Source: an uncultured Selenomonadales bacterium (lineage in GTDB: Bacteria > Bacillota > Negativicutes > Selenomonadales > Selenomonadaceae). From it: a DNA stretch of 48,595 nucleotides. The stretch spans positions 1-48,595 of the forward strand of contig CAMNEX010000003.1 of NCBI GenBank assembly GCA_946536825.1, written 5' to 3'. A program made the translations under genes and the position numbers. Numbering within the stretch: the stretch's first letter is position 1; every line of letters begins with the position of its first letter. Positions 23,917 to 33,173 of this stretch are shown here, piece after piece. Below the pieces are notes generated by a model that was given only the letters and a program-made list of their open reading frames with translations, did not search any database and was not told where the DNA came from.

Positions 23917-24885
23917 TTCTTTTCGCAACAGATATAAAAAGAACGGTGCGCCGAGCATCGCCATTAAAATTCCGACGGGCAATTCTGTCGGGGCAAAAAT
24001 CGTTCGTGCGAAGGTGTCGCTTATTGTGACGACCGCCGCGCCTAAAAATGCCGCGCCCGGCAATAAAATTCTGTAATCCGAGCCGAGAATTAATCGCGCC
24101 GTGTGCGGGACAATCAATCCGACGAAGCCCAGCAAGCCGACTACACAGACTGCCGACGCTGCCAATAACGCCGCGACCGCCGTTAAAATCGTCCGCACGA
24201 GGTTGACGCGCAAGCCTAAGCCCTTCGCTACTTCGTCGCCAAGTTGCAAAACGTTTAAATGACGCGCCGCCAAAAATGTTAGAATCGTTCCCGCGATTGA
24301 ATACGGCAATAAAATTTCGACGTGTTGCCAACTCCGCGCAGATAAGCCGCCGACCATCCACAGCAACGCGCCGTGAACTTTGTCGGAATAAAAAATCAGC
24401 AACGCCGAAATGCCCGCGCCTAAAAATGCGCTGACTGCCACGCCCGCCAAAATTACTCGAATCGGGCGAATGCCGTCCTTCCACGCCAAAAGATAAATCA
24501 GCGTCGCGGCAAGCATTGCTCCGACGAAGGCAGCCGGCGTCACCAAAATTGCGTCGTTCGCAACCATCATGACGAAAATTCCAAATAAACCTGCTCCCGA
24601 CGATATCCCGATTATGTGAGGGTCGGCGAGCGGGTTTTTCATTACCGCCTGCAAAATCGCGCCCGATAACGACAAGTTCACTCCGACCAGCATTGCGACG
24701 ATTGTCCGCGGCAAGCGAATATTTTCTAAAATTTGTCGCTTGGTTTCGTCAAGTGCAATTTCTCCGCCGCCGAATAAATCTGCAAAAACCTGCGCGGAAG
24801 AAATTTCAACCGAACCGTTAATCAAGCTAAGAAAAAAACCCGCAACTGCCGCCGCTCCGATTAGAAAAAATTTTATCGTTTTCAT
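23911..24885 (-). CDS. FecCD-family ABC transporter permease (iron-siderophore/cobalamin type)
   Basis: A permease with about nine to ten helices, 324 residues from the ATG at 24885. The hallmarks are LPRTIVAMLVGVNLSLSGAILQAVMKNPLADPHIIGISSGAG, the IILAGVAVSA-like segment VRVILAGVAVSA, and GLLGFVGLIVPHTARLILGSDYR, which contacts the ATPase. It moves Fe-siderophore, haem or B12 across the inner membrane with BtuF- and BtuD-like partners, none of which are in the window. The track places the start at a GTG at 24948, but a terminator-like hairpin lies between that GTG and the ATG at 24885. No ribosome site is visible before the ATG, so the start is uncertain. Confidence 0.85.
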   Translation of the reverse strand: MKTIKFFLIGAAAVAGFFLSLINGSVEISSAQVFADLFGGGEIALDETKRQILENIRLPRTIVAMLVGVNLSLSGAILQAVMKNPLADPHIIGISSGAGLFGIFVMMVANDAILVTPAAFVGAMLAATLIYLLAWKDGIRPIRVILAGVAVSAFLGAGISALLIFYSDKVHGALLWMVGGLSARSWQHVEILLPYSIAGTILTFLAARHLNVLQLGDEVAKGLGLRVNLVRTILTAVAALLAASAVCVVGLLGFVGLIVPHTARLILGSDYRILLPGAAFLGAAVVTISDTFARTIFAPTELPVGILMAMLGAPFFLYLLRKEL

Positions 24886-24888
24886 TGC

Positions 24889-24914
24889 AAAAAAAAATCG
24901 GCGGAAAAACCGCC
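24889..24914 (-). terminator. Terminator-like hairpin just before the FecCD start
   Basis: On the minus strand, GGCGG and CCGCC enclose a TTTTT loop, followed by GATTTTTTTT. It follows the stop of the upstream gene by 18 bases and ends four bases before the FecCD ATG, so it either ends the upstream transcript or gates FecCD expression. Confidence 0.75.
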
Positions 24915-24931
24915 TGAAAAATTTTAAACGT

Positions 24932-25372
24932 TTAATCTTTAAGTTCACAAGAAATTTTCACGATAACGCCGTTTACAACTTTAAACTCAATTTTTTTTGT
25001 GCGGTCGTTGCTGTAGTATATGTATTCCGTGTCGTCGTAATCGCGGCCGACTTTATCCGCCTTCCCGAAAGTCGAATTCAAAACGTCCGCCGCCAATCCG
25101 ACTCTGACTCCGCCCGCCGCGGTGATTGTTTCGCTACGCGTTGAAATTTTTTCGACGACACCGCGTTCAATCTCGGCTTTGAAAGTTTTATAAACCCAAT
25201 CATCGCCGTCTTTGTAATTCGGTTGTCCGCAGATTGAGATTAATTCGTCGGCACTGATACCCGGTGAAAGTTGACCGAGCGCGATTTTACTATCGTCAAC
25301 CGTCGCGAAACAAATTGATGAACTCAAAATCGCCGCGCCGCAGAGAATCGCCGCTAAACTTTTGAATTTCAT
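24932..25372 (-). CDS. Secreted protein with BamE/SmpA-like repeats
   Basis: A 146-residue protein with a signal peptide (about 1-23, MKFKSLAAILCGAAILSSSICFA). The mature part seems to hold two copies of a small motif: LGQLSPGISADELISICGQPNYKDGDDWVYK and GGVRVGLAADVLNSTFGKADKVGRDYDDTEYIYY. The pattern (G, then a short helix, then G-x-P/A, then Asp-rich and Tyr-strand) resembles the BamE/SmpA fold, but I cannot place it in a named family with certainty. GGAGG precedes the ATG. It follows the EAL gene by 18 bases on the same strand and ends before the hairpin at 24889. Confidence 0.65.
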   Translation of the reverse strand: MKFKSLAAILCGAAILSSSICFATVDDSKIALGQLSPGISADELISICGQPNYKDGDDWVYKTFKAEIERGVVEKISTRSETITAAGGVRVGLAADVLNSTFGKADKVGRDYDDTEYIYYSNDRTKKIEFKVVNGVIVKISCELKD

Positions 25373-25390
25373 AAAAAAACCTCCAAAACT

Positions 25391-27076
25391 CTACTGCTTG
25401 AAACGTTTGACAAAAACGTCCTCGGTTTCGGGATAACCGAAATAAAAACCTTGAATAATATCCGCGTTGCAAACGTCGCGCAGATAAATGTAAGTCGCCT
25501 CGTCCTCAACGCCCTCGATACAAACTTCCATGCCGACCGAATGGCAAAGCATTATGACATGCTTGATAAGTTGGCGGTCGTAGTTGCTGTTCAAAACGTC
25601 GTCCACGAAAATTTTATCGATTTTAATCTGGTTGCAACGGAAATTTTTCAGGAAGGCGAGATTTGAATAGCCCATGCCGAAATCGTCCATAGAAATTTTA
25701 ATGCCCAGGTCGTGGAAAGCTTGGAACTGTTTGTTGACGAAATCCCAATCGTAAATGTTGTGGCTCTCTGTCAATTCAAAAACCAAAGTACTGGGGTCGA
25801 TTTGGTGGCGTTCAATGCAATCTTTTACAAAGTCGTAGAAAGTGTGTTCTTCGAGCTGATAAAGCGAAATATTTACGCTGACTTCAAATTTCGGCATATA
25901 TTCTTGCCAACGCTTAGCGGTTGTAACGGCGTTTTCGATAACCCAATGCCCGACGGGAATAATCATGCGGGATTTTTCAAGCATGGGGATAAATTGCATA
26001 GGCGCGACAACGGTGCCGTCTCTGTCGTACCAACGAATAAGAGCCTCCGCGCCGAGAAGTTTGCCGGTCTTCGCGTCGACTTGCGGTTGATAGCAAAGGA
26101 AGAAATCTTCACAGCCGCGAGCGATTGAATTCTGCATAAGGTTTTGCATACCGATATCATAACGCCAACGTTCATAAAACGCGCTGTCGAAGAAGGCAAT
26201 TTGGTCGCGCCCTTTTTCCCTGGCGAATTCAAGCGCAACTTCGGCATAACGCATTAAAGTTGTCACGTCGTCCGCGTCATTGGGATAGAACGCCGCGCCG
26301 CCGGACGCCGTACAATAAATCGTGTCTTCAATGTTGCGAATTTCGCGCATGCAAAGCTGAATGCTTGAGAAAATAATTTCTATCTCTTCGGGATAAACTT
26401 CCGAGACAAAGAACGCGAACATGTCGTTATCGAGCTTGTAAAGGCGAATATCCGGCGGCAAAATATTCATTATGTCCTGCGCGAGGTGTTTTAAAGTCGT
26501 GTCGCCGAATTGATGTCCGTAAGTTTCATTAATGATTTGGAAATTGTCAAGCCCGATAAAAATAACCGCGCCGTGAATATTGGGAGAGCTGTTTAATTCT
26601 TTCATTAAAGCCGCTTCAAAGGCGTTGCGATTGAGGAGCCCCGTTACGTGATCGGCTTTAAGCTTTAAATCCATGCGAGCAATAACGCCCGCAACAAGTT
26701 CGGGCTGACCAAATTCGTCCGTGCCCGTTGTCATGCGAAGATTTACCCAGCCGTATTCACCGTTGCGGTTAAGCATACGAAATTCGCAAAAAACCTCGTC
26801 GCCGGGATTTGCAGAATCAATTTCGCTCATTGCCGATTCAAAAAGTTCGCGGTCGTCATGCCAAATAAAAGGCGTAAGGAGCGTGGCAAAATCTTCGACG
26901 ATTTCTTCAGGAAAATTGAAATCGCGCAAGAAATTTTTTGACAGCAGAACTTGCCCCGAATTTAAATCACTGACGAAAAAATATTCGTCGGCAGAATTTT
27001 GCAGGGCGTCAAAATAGGTTTTAATTCGGCTCAAGGGAGAGTCGTCGCCGAGTTGGAGAAATAAATTTGTACCCAT
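25391..27076 (-). CDS. PAS-GGDEF(degenerate)-EAL cyclic-di-GMP phosphodiesterase
   Basis: A 561-residue protein. Residues about 20-130 form a PAS-like sensor (ADEYFFVSDLNSGQVLLSKNF, GEYGWVNLRMT). A GGDEF domain spans about 135-290; it keeps DHVTGLLNRNAFE and GLDNFQIINETYGHQFGD, but the signature loop reads KLDNDMFAFF, so it is probably inactive. The EAL domain follows with GAEALIRW, FELTES, MDDFGMGYSNLAFLKN, IKIDKIFV and CIEGVED, the catalytic set of an active c-di-GMP phosphodiesterase. No membrane helix is seen, so it is cytosolic. AAGGAAG is spaced for the ATG at 27076 and not for the one at 27082. Confidence 0.9.
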   Translation of the reverse strand: MGTNLFLQLGDDSPLSRIKTYFDALQNSADEYFFVSDLNSGQVLLSKNFLRDFNFPEEIVEDFATLLTPFIWHDDRELFESAMSEIDSANPGDEVFCEFRMLNRNGEYGWVNLRMTTGTDEFGQPELVAGVIARMDLKLKADHVTGLLNRNAFEAALMKELNSSPNIHGAVIFIGLDNFQIINETYGHQFGDTTLKHLAQDIMNILPPDIRLYKLDNDMFAFFVSEVYPEEIEIIFSSIQLCMREIRNIEDTIYCTASGGAAFYPNDADDVTTLMRYAEVALEFAREKGRDQIAFFDSAFYERWRYDIGMQNLMQNSIARGCEDFFLCYQPQVDAKTGKLLGAEALIRWYDRDGTVVAPMQFIPMLEKSRMIIPVGHWVIENAVTTAKRWQEYMPKFEVSVNISLYQLEEHTFYDFVKDCIERHQIDPSTLVFELTESHNIYDWDFVNKQFQAFHDLGIKISMDDFGMGYSNLAFLKNFRCNQIKIDKIFVDDVLNSNYDRQLIKHVIMLCHSVGMEVCIEGVEDEATYIYLRDVCNADIIQGFYFGYPETEDVFVKRFKQ

Positions 27077-27180
27077 AATCATTCTTCCTTTTAAATTTAT
27101 CGCTCTACATTTTACGTTTACTTTCGACGCCGCATTAAAACTTCCTGCAAAATTTTAAGCGGTTCAAAGCGATTTAAAAA

Positions 27181-29247
27181 TTACTGCACGATTTTGCCGA
27201 AGTCGGCGATTTTTGCAAGCAGGTTGTCTATCGACTTCAACAGCGCGAGCCGATTTTTTCTGAGCGATAAATTTTCGTCCATGACCATTACCGAATCAAA
27301 AAATGAATCAATCGGCGTGGAAAGTTTTTTCAGCGCGTCGAGTGCGCCCAGGAAGTCTTTTTTGTCGACAAGTTCGCCCGCCACAACTTTTATTGCCGCG
27401 AAGGCTTGATACAAAACTTTTTCTGCGTCAAGGTTGAAAAGTTCCGCGTTCAGGTCGGTTGAATCGGCTTTTTTGGCGAGGTTGCCGACGCGCACGAACG
27501 ATTGAATATATTTTGTTGAATCGGGCGTTTTTAAAAATTGTTCGACTGCCGCCGCCTTCAACGTCACGGCAAAAATATTGTCAACATCGTCAATCACCGC
27601 GTCAATCACGTCATAGCGCGTCGAAGGGCTCAAAACATTTTTGACGCGCAAGCGCATAAAGTCCGAGACTTCCTGTTGAATTTTTTCGCGCTTAGTCGCG
27701 TCCGAAATTTTTAGCAAATCCATTGCCAAGGCGACAACTTCGCCAATCGACAACGACCAACGAGCAGCAGTTAAAAGATTTGCGATTCCCAACGCTTGAC
27801 GGCGCAGGGCAAAGGGATCTTGCGAGCCTGTAGGAACTAATCCGCGGCTGAATGTCGCGACAATGTTATCAATTTTATCAGCGAGACTTAAAATTTTTCC
27901 CGCCTCGGTTTTTGGTTGAGCGTCGCCGGCAAAGCGCGGCATGTAATGTTCGTCAATCGCCGCACAGACTTCGGGATTTTCGCCGTCAAGTTTTGCGTAT
28001 TCGCGACCCATGACGCCTTGCAATTCCGTAAACTCCGTAACCATGCCCGTTACCAAATCCGCTTTGGAAAGTTCCGCCGCCCGAACGGAATTTTTAGCGT
28101 CGACGCCGAGCATTGCGGAAATTTTTTCGACGAGCTTAACCAAGCGTTCGGTTTTTTCGTAAACGGAGCCGAGCCCCTCTTGAAAGACGACAGTTTTTAA
28201 TTTTTCGCGGTGCGCCTCAAGCGATTTTTTTCTGTCCTCATTGAAGAAAAATTGCGCGTCCTCCAAACGAGCTTTTAAAACGCGTTCATTGCCGTGTTGC
28301 ACAATGTCAAGATAATCCTTGCCGCCGTTGCGAATTGTGATAAAAAGCGGCATTAATGCGCCGTCGGAATTTTTCACGGGAAAATAACGCTGATGATCGC
28401 GCATGGGAGTTATAACCGCCTCGGCGGGCAGTTGCAAATATTTCGTCTCGAACTCGCCGGCAAGCGCGGTGGGATATTCGACAAGATAAACAACCTCTTC
28501 CAAAAGGTCGTCGGTAATTTCGGCGACACCGTTTTTATTTGCGGCGACTTCGTTAATCTGCGCGACAATCATATTGCGGCGTTCGTTTTGGTCGACGATA
28601 ACAAAATTTTCCGCGCAGTCCTTGACGTAATCCGCCGCCGTTTTAATTTCAAATTCTGCGTGCCCTAAACCATTCCTAATTGCTAAAACCCTGTGTCCGC
28701 GAGAAATTCTGCCGCTTTGGACGTTGGCAACTTCAAACGGAATAATTTCTTCGCCGAAAAGCGCGACAAGCCAACGCAACGGACGAATAAATTTAAAATC
28801 CAAATCGCCCCAGCGCATGTTGTTTGGGAAATTTAAATCGCAGATGATTTTTGGCAGGAGCGTCTTAAAAATTTCGGCGGAAGATTTTCCCTGCTCGCGA
28901 ATCACCGCATAAATATAGCCGTCGCGAGTGATTAAATCTTCGGGCTGAACTTTTTGCCCGCGAGCAAAGCCAATAGCCGCCTTTGACGGTTTGCCTTCTT
29001 TATCGAACGCAATTTTAACCGAAGGACCGCGCTTTTCTTCCTCGATGTCGGCTTGATTGTTTGCAACGTCCTTGACAAGCAAAGCCAATCTGCGCGGCGT
29101 GCCGAGAGTTTTGACTTCGCCGAATTCAATCCGCGATTCTTTTAGTGATTTTTTCGCGAGCTCTTTAAGCTGATTTAAAATGCCGGGCATGGCGTGCGCG
29201 GGAATTTCTTCCGTGCCGATTTCGAGCAGTAAAATTTTTTTGTCCAT
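27181..29247 (-). CDS. glyS: Glycine-tRNA ligase beta subunit
   Basis: A 688-residue beta chain of the alpha2-beta2 bacterial glycyl-tRNA synthetase, binding tRNA-Gly. It begins LLLEIGTEEIPAHAMPGILNQL, followed by RGPSVKIAFDKEGKPSKAAIGFARGQ, SRGHR and RDHQRYFPV, and in the HD-like region EFTELQGVMGREYAKLDGE. FSRGLVPTGSQDPFALRRQALGI is a strong family mark. The C-terminal part is the anticodon-binding domain. The length matches. The ATG overlaps the glyQ stop (TAATG), the standard coupling of these subunits. Confidence 0.97.
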   Translation of the reverse strand: MDKKILLLEIGTEEIPAHAMPGILNQLKELAKKSLKESRIEFGEVKTLGTPRRLALLVKDVANNQADIEEEKRGPSVKIAFDKEGKPSKAAIGFARGQKVQPEDLITRDGYIYAVIREQGKSSAEIFKTLLPKIICDLNFPNNMRWGDLDFKFIRPLRWLVALFGEEIIPFEVANVQSGRISRGHRVLAIRNGLGHAEFEIKTAADYVKDCAENFVIVDQNERRNMIVAQINEVAANKNGVAEITDDLLEEVVYLVEYPTALAGEFETKYLQLPAEAVITPMRDHQRYFPVKNSDGALMPLFITIRNGGKDYLDIVQHGNERVLKARLEDAQFFFNEDRKKSLEAHREKLKTVVFQEGLGSVYEKTERLVKLVEKISAMLGVDAKNSVRAAELSKADLVTGMVTEFTELQGVMGREYAKLDGENPEVCAAIDEHYMPRFAGDAQPKTEAGKILSLADKIDNIVATFSRGLVPTGSQDPFALRRQALGIANLLTAARWSLSIGEVVALAMDLLKISDATKREKIQQEVSDFMRLRVKNVLSPSTRYDVIDAVIDDVDNIFAVTLKAAAVEQFLKTPDSTKYIQSFVRVGNLAKKADSTDLNAELFNLDAEKVLYQAFAAIKVVAGELVDKKDFLGALDALKKLSTPIDSFFDSVMVMDENLSLRKNRLALLKSIDNLLAKIADFGKIVQ

Positions 29248-30134
29248 TACGCATTCGCCTCCGCAGATTTTTTCAGCAAGGGATAACCGAGTTCTTCGCG
29301 CTGCTTAAGATAAACTTCCGCGCACATGCGAGCCAATTTTCTAACGCGCCCGATAAAAGCCGTCCGCTCACTTACGCTGATTGCGCCCCTTGCGTCCAAA
29401 AGATTGAACGTGTGCGAACATTTCAAAACATAGTCGTAGGCGGGGTGAACGTAGCCGAGCTTGATAATCCTGACCGCCTCCGCCTCGTATTTATCGAACA
29501 GATCGAACAACAAATTTTCGTCGCTTAAATCAAAGGCGTAACTCGATTGCTCAAATTCGTTTTGATGAAAAATATCGCCGTAAGTCACGCCGGGAGCCCA
29601 TTCAACGTCGTAAACATTTTCAACGCCCTGAATATACATTGCAAGCCGCTCAAGCCCGTAAGTTATCTCAACCGCGACGGGCTTAACGTCCTGGCTACCG
29701 ACCTGCTGAAAATACGTGAACTGCGTAATTTCCATGCCGTCAAGCCAAACTTCCCAGCCGAGCCCCCATGCGCCCAAAGTCGGTGACTCCCAGTTGTCCT
29801 CAACAAAGCGTATGTCATGCTTTTGCGCTTCAATGCCGATTGCCGCGAGACTTTCCAGATAAAGTTCCTGAATATTGTCGGGCGAAGGTTTCATAATAAG
29901 TTGTAGCTGATGATGTTGGTAAAGTCGGTTGGGATTGTCGCCGTAACGACCGTCCGCGGGTCGGCGCGAAGGCTCCGTATATGCTACGTTCCACGGCTCC
30001 GGACCGAGCACGCGCAAAAATGTAAACGGGCTCATTGTTCCCGCGCCTTTTTCCACGTCGTAGGGCTCCGCCAATATGCAACCCTTATCCGCCCAAAATT
30101 TCTGCAGGGCAAAAACTAATTCCTGATACTTCAA
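29247..30134 (-). CDS. glyQ: Glycine-tRNA ligase alpha subunit
   Basis: A 295-residue catalytic alpha chain. The markers are [63 protein letters not shown] and [24 protein letters not shown]. The ORF track starts at 30200, but AAGGAGGT lies seven bases before a TTG at 30134 giving the normal N-terminus [11 protein letters not shown], so TTG is chosen. I found no T-box element upstream; only 214 bases separate this gene from the divergent one, and most of that is promoter sequence. Confidence 0.97.
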   Translation of the reverse strand: MKYQELVFALQKFWADKGCILAEPYDVEKGAGTMSPFTFLRVLGPEPWNVAYTEPSRRPADGRYGDNPNRLYQHHQLQLIMKPSPDNIQELYLESLAAIGIEAQKHDIRFVEDNWESPTLGAWGLGWEVWLDGMEITQFTYFQQVGSQDVKPVAVEITYGLERLAMYIQGVENVYDVEWAPGVTYGDIFHQNEFEQSSYAFDLSDENLLFDLFDKYEAEAVRIIKLGYVHPAYDYVLKCSHTFNLLDARGAISVSERTAFIGRVRKLARMCAEVYLKQREELGYPLLKKSAEANA

Positions 30135-30165
30135 ATGTGTTACCTCCTTAGTAAATTTCAATCCT

Positions 30166-30194
30166 GTTATAACAAAAGGAAATTGCAATGTCAA
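30166..30194 (-). promoter_or_regulatory. Promoter of glyQS
   Basis: On the minus strand, TTGACA (30189-30194), a 17-base spacer and TATAAC (30166-30171), 32 bases before the TTG start. Confidence 0.82.
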
Positions 30195-30238
30195 ACTCAA
30201 AACAAGCTTTAAAGGTTCTGCGTTTCATTTGTTATTTA

Positions 30239-30266
30239 TTGAAAAATCTTGCAGTTGTGTTATAAT
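30239..30266 (+). promoter_or_regulatory. Promoter of the PilB-like gene
   Basis: TTGAAA (30239-30244), a 16-base spacer and TATAAT (30261-30266), with TGT before the -10 box. The leader to the ATG at 30348 is about 75 bases and contains a hairpin. Confidence 0.75.
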
Positions 30267-30297
30267 GCGCGTGGAAATTACGATGTTTGTAAAAAAT

Positions 30298-30313
30298 CCC
30301 CTCTGCGGAGGGG
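30298..30313 (+). promoter_or_regulatory. Leader hairpin before the PilB-like gene
   Basis: CCCCTC-TGCG-GAGGGG (30298-30313), preceded by A6 and followed by TAAATTTTT. It may be a weak attenuator or a copy of a small palindromic repeat. Similar CCCCTGC/AGGGG stems sit upstream of the DUF362 gene and of rpmG. Confidence 0.55.
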
Positions 30314-30347
30314 TAAATTTTTAAAGGAAAGAATTGAAGTTAAATTT

Positions 30348-31535
30348 ATGAATGACTTCGACGAACAGTTGCGCAAATTAATTCACATGGAACGGCATAA
30401 TTTCGCGGGGAGTTCTTCGCGGGCAATCGTCGAGCTTGTGAATTTAATTTTTAACTTCGCAATAAAAATGCGGGCGTCCGACCTGCATATTGAGCCGTTT
30501 GAAAAATCACTGCGCGTGCGCTACCGAATCGACGGGCATTTACAGGAACTTCATCAACCGTTGCCGTTGCACTTGGCGGACGCGCTGACTTCGCGAATAA
30601 AAATTTTGGCGCGAATGGATACAACCGCCGCCTTCCTGCCGCTGGACGGCGCAATTCAATTCGGCAAAGTTGAAATGCGCGTGGCGTCAATGCCGTCCTT
30701 CGGTGCGGAAAGTTTGACGATAAGACTTTTGGATTCTTCGCTGGAATTGCACAACCTAAAAGATTTGGGCTTCACCGAAACGAACGAGAAAATTTTTCGG
30801 GAAATGGCAAATGCGGCGGCGGGCATGATAATTTTAACGGGACCAATGAATTCGGGAAAATCTACGACGCTTTACGCCACGTTGCGCGAATTAAATCAGC
30901 CGTCGCGTTCGATAATGACGTTGGAAGATCCGATAGAACAACATGTCGAAGGGATAAGCCAAGTGCAAGTCAACGAGAAAACGGGCTTGACATTTGCGGC
31001 GGGGTTGCGGGCAATGTTGCGCATGGACTGCAACGTTTTAATGGTTGGGGAGGCTCGCGACGCCGAAACGTCAAAAATTGCGGTACGCGCCGCGCTCACG
31101 GGTCATTTAATTTTCACGACGCTCCACGCAAATGATTCTTGCAGTGCGGTTTTTCGTATGTTGGAAATGGGCGTTGAACCTTATCTTTTGGCGGCGACTT
31201 TAAGTGGCGTCGTTGCTCAGCGGCTTGTCCGGCGACTTTGTCCTCATTGCAAAAAAATTTCTCCTGACGGAACTTTTAAAGCTGTCGGCTGTGAAAATTG
31301 TCGCGGGACAGGCTACAGCGGGCGAATTGCTCTTCATGAAATTTTGCGTGTCGACAAAAATTTGCGCAGTTTGATTTTGAATAGCCGCGACCTTGACGAG
31401 ATAAAAAATTTCGCGCTCGACAACGGCTTGCGAACTTTAGCCGACGACGCTTTGGAAAAAGTCCGCGCAGGGTTAACCACCCTTGACGAAGTGTGCCGAG
31501 TTTTAGGCACGGATTTTATAAAGGAAAATTCTTAA
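30348..31535 (+). CDS. GspE/PilB-family secretion ATPase (short form)
   Basis: A 395-residue protein, shorter than classical PilB/GspE (about 500-560) because the N-terminal regulatory domain is missing. It begins at the N2-like domain (ASDLHIEPFEKSLRVRYRIDGHL). It keeps Walker A as GPMNSGKST (165-173, Met-Asn replacing the common Thr-Gly), the Asp box TLEDPIEQ, Walker B-like LMVGEARDAETS and the His-box region TTLHANDS. Two CxxC pairs (CPHC, CENC) form the zinc site. It normally powers pilus assembly, type II secretion or competence pili. No other pilus gene is in the window, so its system is elsewhere or it acts alone. The ORF track starts earlier, at 30249, in the leader. Confidence 0.88.
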   Translation: MNDFDEQLRKLIHMERHNFAGSSSRAIVELVNLIFNFAIKMRASDLHIEPFEKSLRVRYRIDGHLQELHQPLPLHLADALTSRIKILARMDTTAAFLPLDGAIQFGKVEMRVASMPSFGAESLTIRLLDSSLELHNLKDLGFTETNEKIFREMANAAAGMIILTGPMNSGKSTTLYATLRELNQPSRSIMTLEDPIEQHVEGISQVQVNEKTGLTFAAGLRAMLRMDCNVLMVGEARDAETSKIAVRAALTGHLIFTTLHANDSCSAVFRMLEMGVEPYLLAATLSGVVAQRLVRRLCPHCKKISPDGTFKAVGCENCRGTGYSGRIALHEILRVDKNLRSLILNSRDLDEIKNFALDNGLRTLADDALEKVRAGLTTLDEVCRVLGTDFIKENS

Positions 31536-31583
31536 TCGCGTTGAAAATATTTTCATAAAAATTTTAAAGGAGTTTGATTTTTA

Positions 31584-33155
31584 ATGTTCAAAATTCTCGC
31601 CGCCGACGGCATTGCCAACGAAGGTATCGAATTGCTTAGAAAAAATTTCAGCGTCGAAATTCGCGACAAAATTTCTCACGAAGAACTCTTGGAGATTATT
31701 CCGCAATTCGACGCGCTGATTGTCCGCTCCGCCTCCAAAGTTACGGCAGACGTTTTGGAGCGCGGCAGAAATTTAAAAATAATCGGGCGTGCGGGCGTCG
31801 GCGTTGACAATATCGACGTGCAGGCGGCGACGGAGCGCGGAATTATCGTTATTAATTCGCCCGACGGAAATACTATCGCCGCAACCGAACATACTTTTGC
31901 AATGATGCTCGCCGTCAGCCGCAACATTCCGCAGGCAAGCGGTTCAATGCACGTCGGGAAATGGGACAGGAAAAAATTTATCGGCGTGGAGTTGAGAAAT
32001 AAAACTTTGGGCGTTATCGGGCTCGGCAGAATCGGCGCGGGCGTCGCTAAACGCGCTCAATCCTTCGACATGAACGTTATCGCTTACGATCCTTTCGTCA
32101 GCGAAGAACGCGCAAAAAATTTGGGCGTGCGCTTGGTTGAGCTCGACGAACTTTTTAAAATCGCCGATTTTATAACCGTGCACATGCCCTTGACGAATAA
32201 GACAAAGGATATGATTTCGCTCGCGCAGATTAAAACAATGAAACCGACGGTTCGTTTGATTAATTGTGCTCGCGGCGGCATTATCAACGAAAACGATTTG
32301 GCGACTGCGCTCAAGGAAAATTTAATCGCGGGCGCGGCTATCGACGTTTTTGAAAATGAACCGCTCGCTGAAGATTCTCCGCTTAGAAATTTGCCCAATA
32401 TAATTTTAACGCCGCATTTGGGAGCCTCGACCGTCGAAGCGCAAATTGGCGTTTCGGTTGACGTTGCCAAGGGAATTATCGACGCGCTGAACAATCGCCC
32501 CGTCGCGACCGCAGTCAATCTTCCGCATATTCCGAGTCATATTTTGGAGAAACTCGCGCCTTTCCTTGACCTTGCCGAACGCCTCGGCAGGACGATTACC
32601 GGCATGAGCAAAGAGCCGATTTCAAGTGTGCAAGTCAAAGTCAACGGCAAAATTTCCGAGACGAATTCAAGCTTGATTTCAACCGCCGTCCTGAAAGGTA
32701 TGCTGACTGCCGCGCTTGATACCAACGTCAATCTCGTCAACGCAAACATTTTGGCAGCGGAGCGAGGAATTCATCTTTCCGAAATTAAATCGAACATTGC
32801 CCGCGACTTTGCTAATCTCGTGACGGTCTCCGCCAATGGAAATATCGTCACGGGAACTCTTTTCGGCAATGAAGGGCGAATCGTTTCGATAAATAATTTC
32901 CGCGTCGACGTTGATCCACACGCCCGAATTTTGATTTGCCCGCATATAAATCGCCCCGGCGTTATCGGACTTGTCGGAACGCTCCTTGCCGAGCACGGAA
33001 TTAATATTTCCGGAATGCAGGTCGGCAAAACCGCCATTGAAGGTACAAGCCTCATGGTTTTGACGATTGACAATCCGCTTACACAAGATGTTCTCGCCGA
33101 AATGAAAGCTCTTGACCCAATTTTCGACGTGACGCCCGTTTCCTACGATTTTTAA
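31584..33155 (+). CDS. serA: D-3-phosphoglycerate dehydrogenase
   Basis: A 523-residue long-form SerA, the first step of serine synthesis. It has the substrate-domain halves, an NAD-binding GVIGLGRIGAGVAKRA, RLINCARGGIINENDL with the catalytic Arg region, the active-site Glu in IDVFENEPL, and the His in LTPHLGAST. The extra intervening (ASB) domain follows, then a C-terminal ACT domain (ILICPHINRPGVIGLVGTLLAEHGINISGMQVGK) for serine feedback. AAAGGAG precedes the ATG. It lies 48 bases after the PilB-like gene and 18 before the ComEA-like gene, in the same direction. The usual partner serC is not here. Confidence 0.96.
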   Translation: MFKILAADGIANEGIELLRKNFSVEIRDKISHEELLEIIPQFDALIVRSASKVTADVLERGRNLKIIGRAGVGVDNIDVQAATERGIIVINSPDGNTIAATEHTFAMMLAVSRNIPQASGSMHVGKWDRKKFIGVELRNKTLGVIGLGRIGAGVAKRAQSFDMNVIAYDPFVSEERAKNLGVRLVELDELFKIADFITVHMPLTNKTKDMISLAQIKTMKPTVRLINCARGGIINENDLATALKENLIAGAAIDVFENEPLAEDSPLRNLPNIILTPHLGASTVEAQIGVSVDVAKGIIDALNNRPVATAVNLPHIPSHILEKLAPFLDLAERLGRTITGMSKEPISSVQVKVNGKISETNSSLISTAVLKGMLTAALDTNVNLVNANILAAERGIHLSEIKSNIARDFANLVTVSANGNIVTGTLFGNEGRIVSINNFRVDVDPHARILICPHINRPGVIGLVGTLLAEHGINISGMQVGKTAIEGTSLMVLTIDNPLTQDVLAEMKALDPIFDVTPVSYDF

Positions 33156-33173
33156 AAATTTTAGGTGTTAAAA

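Noticed and set aside
30135-30347. Possible T-box riboswitch for glycine before glyQS
   Set aside because: I looked on the minus strand for the conserved T-box core and a specifier stem; neither is present, and the promoter lies only about 30 bases before the start.
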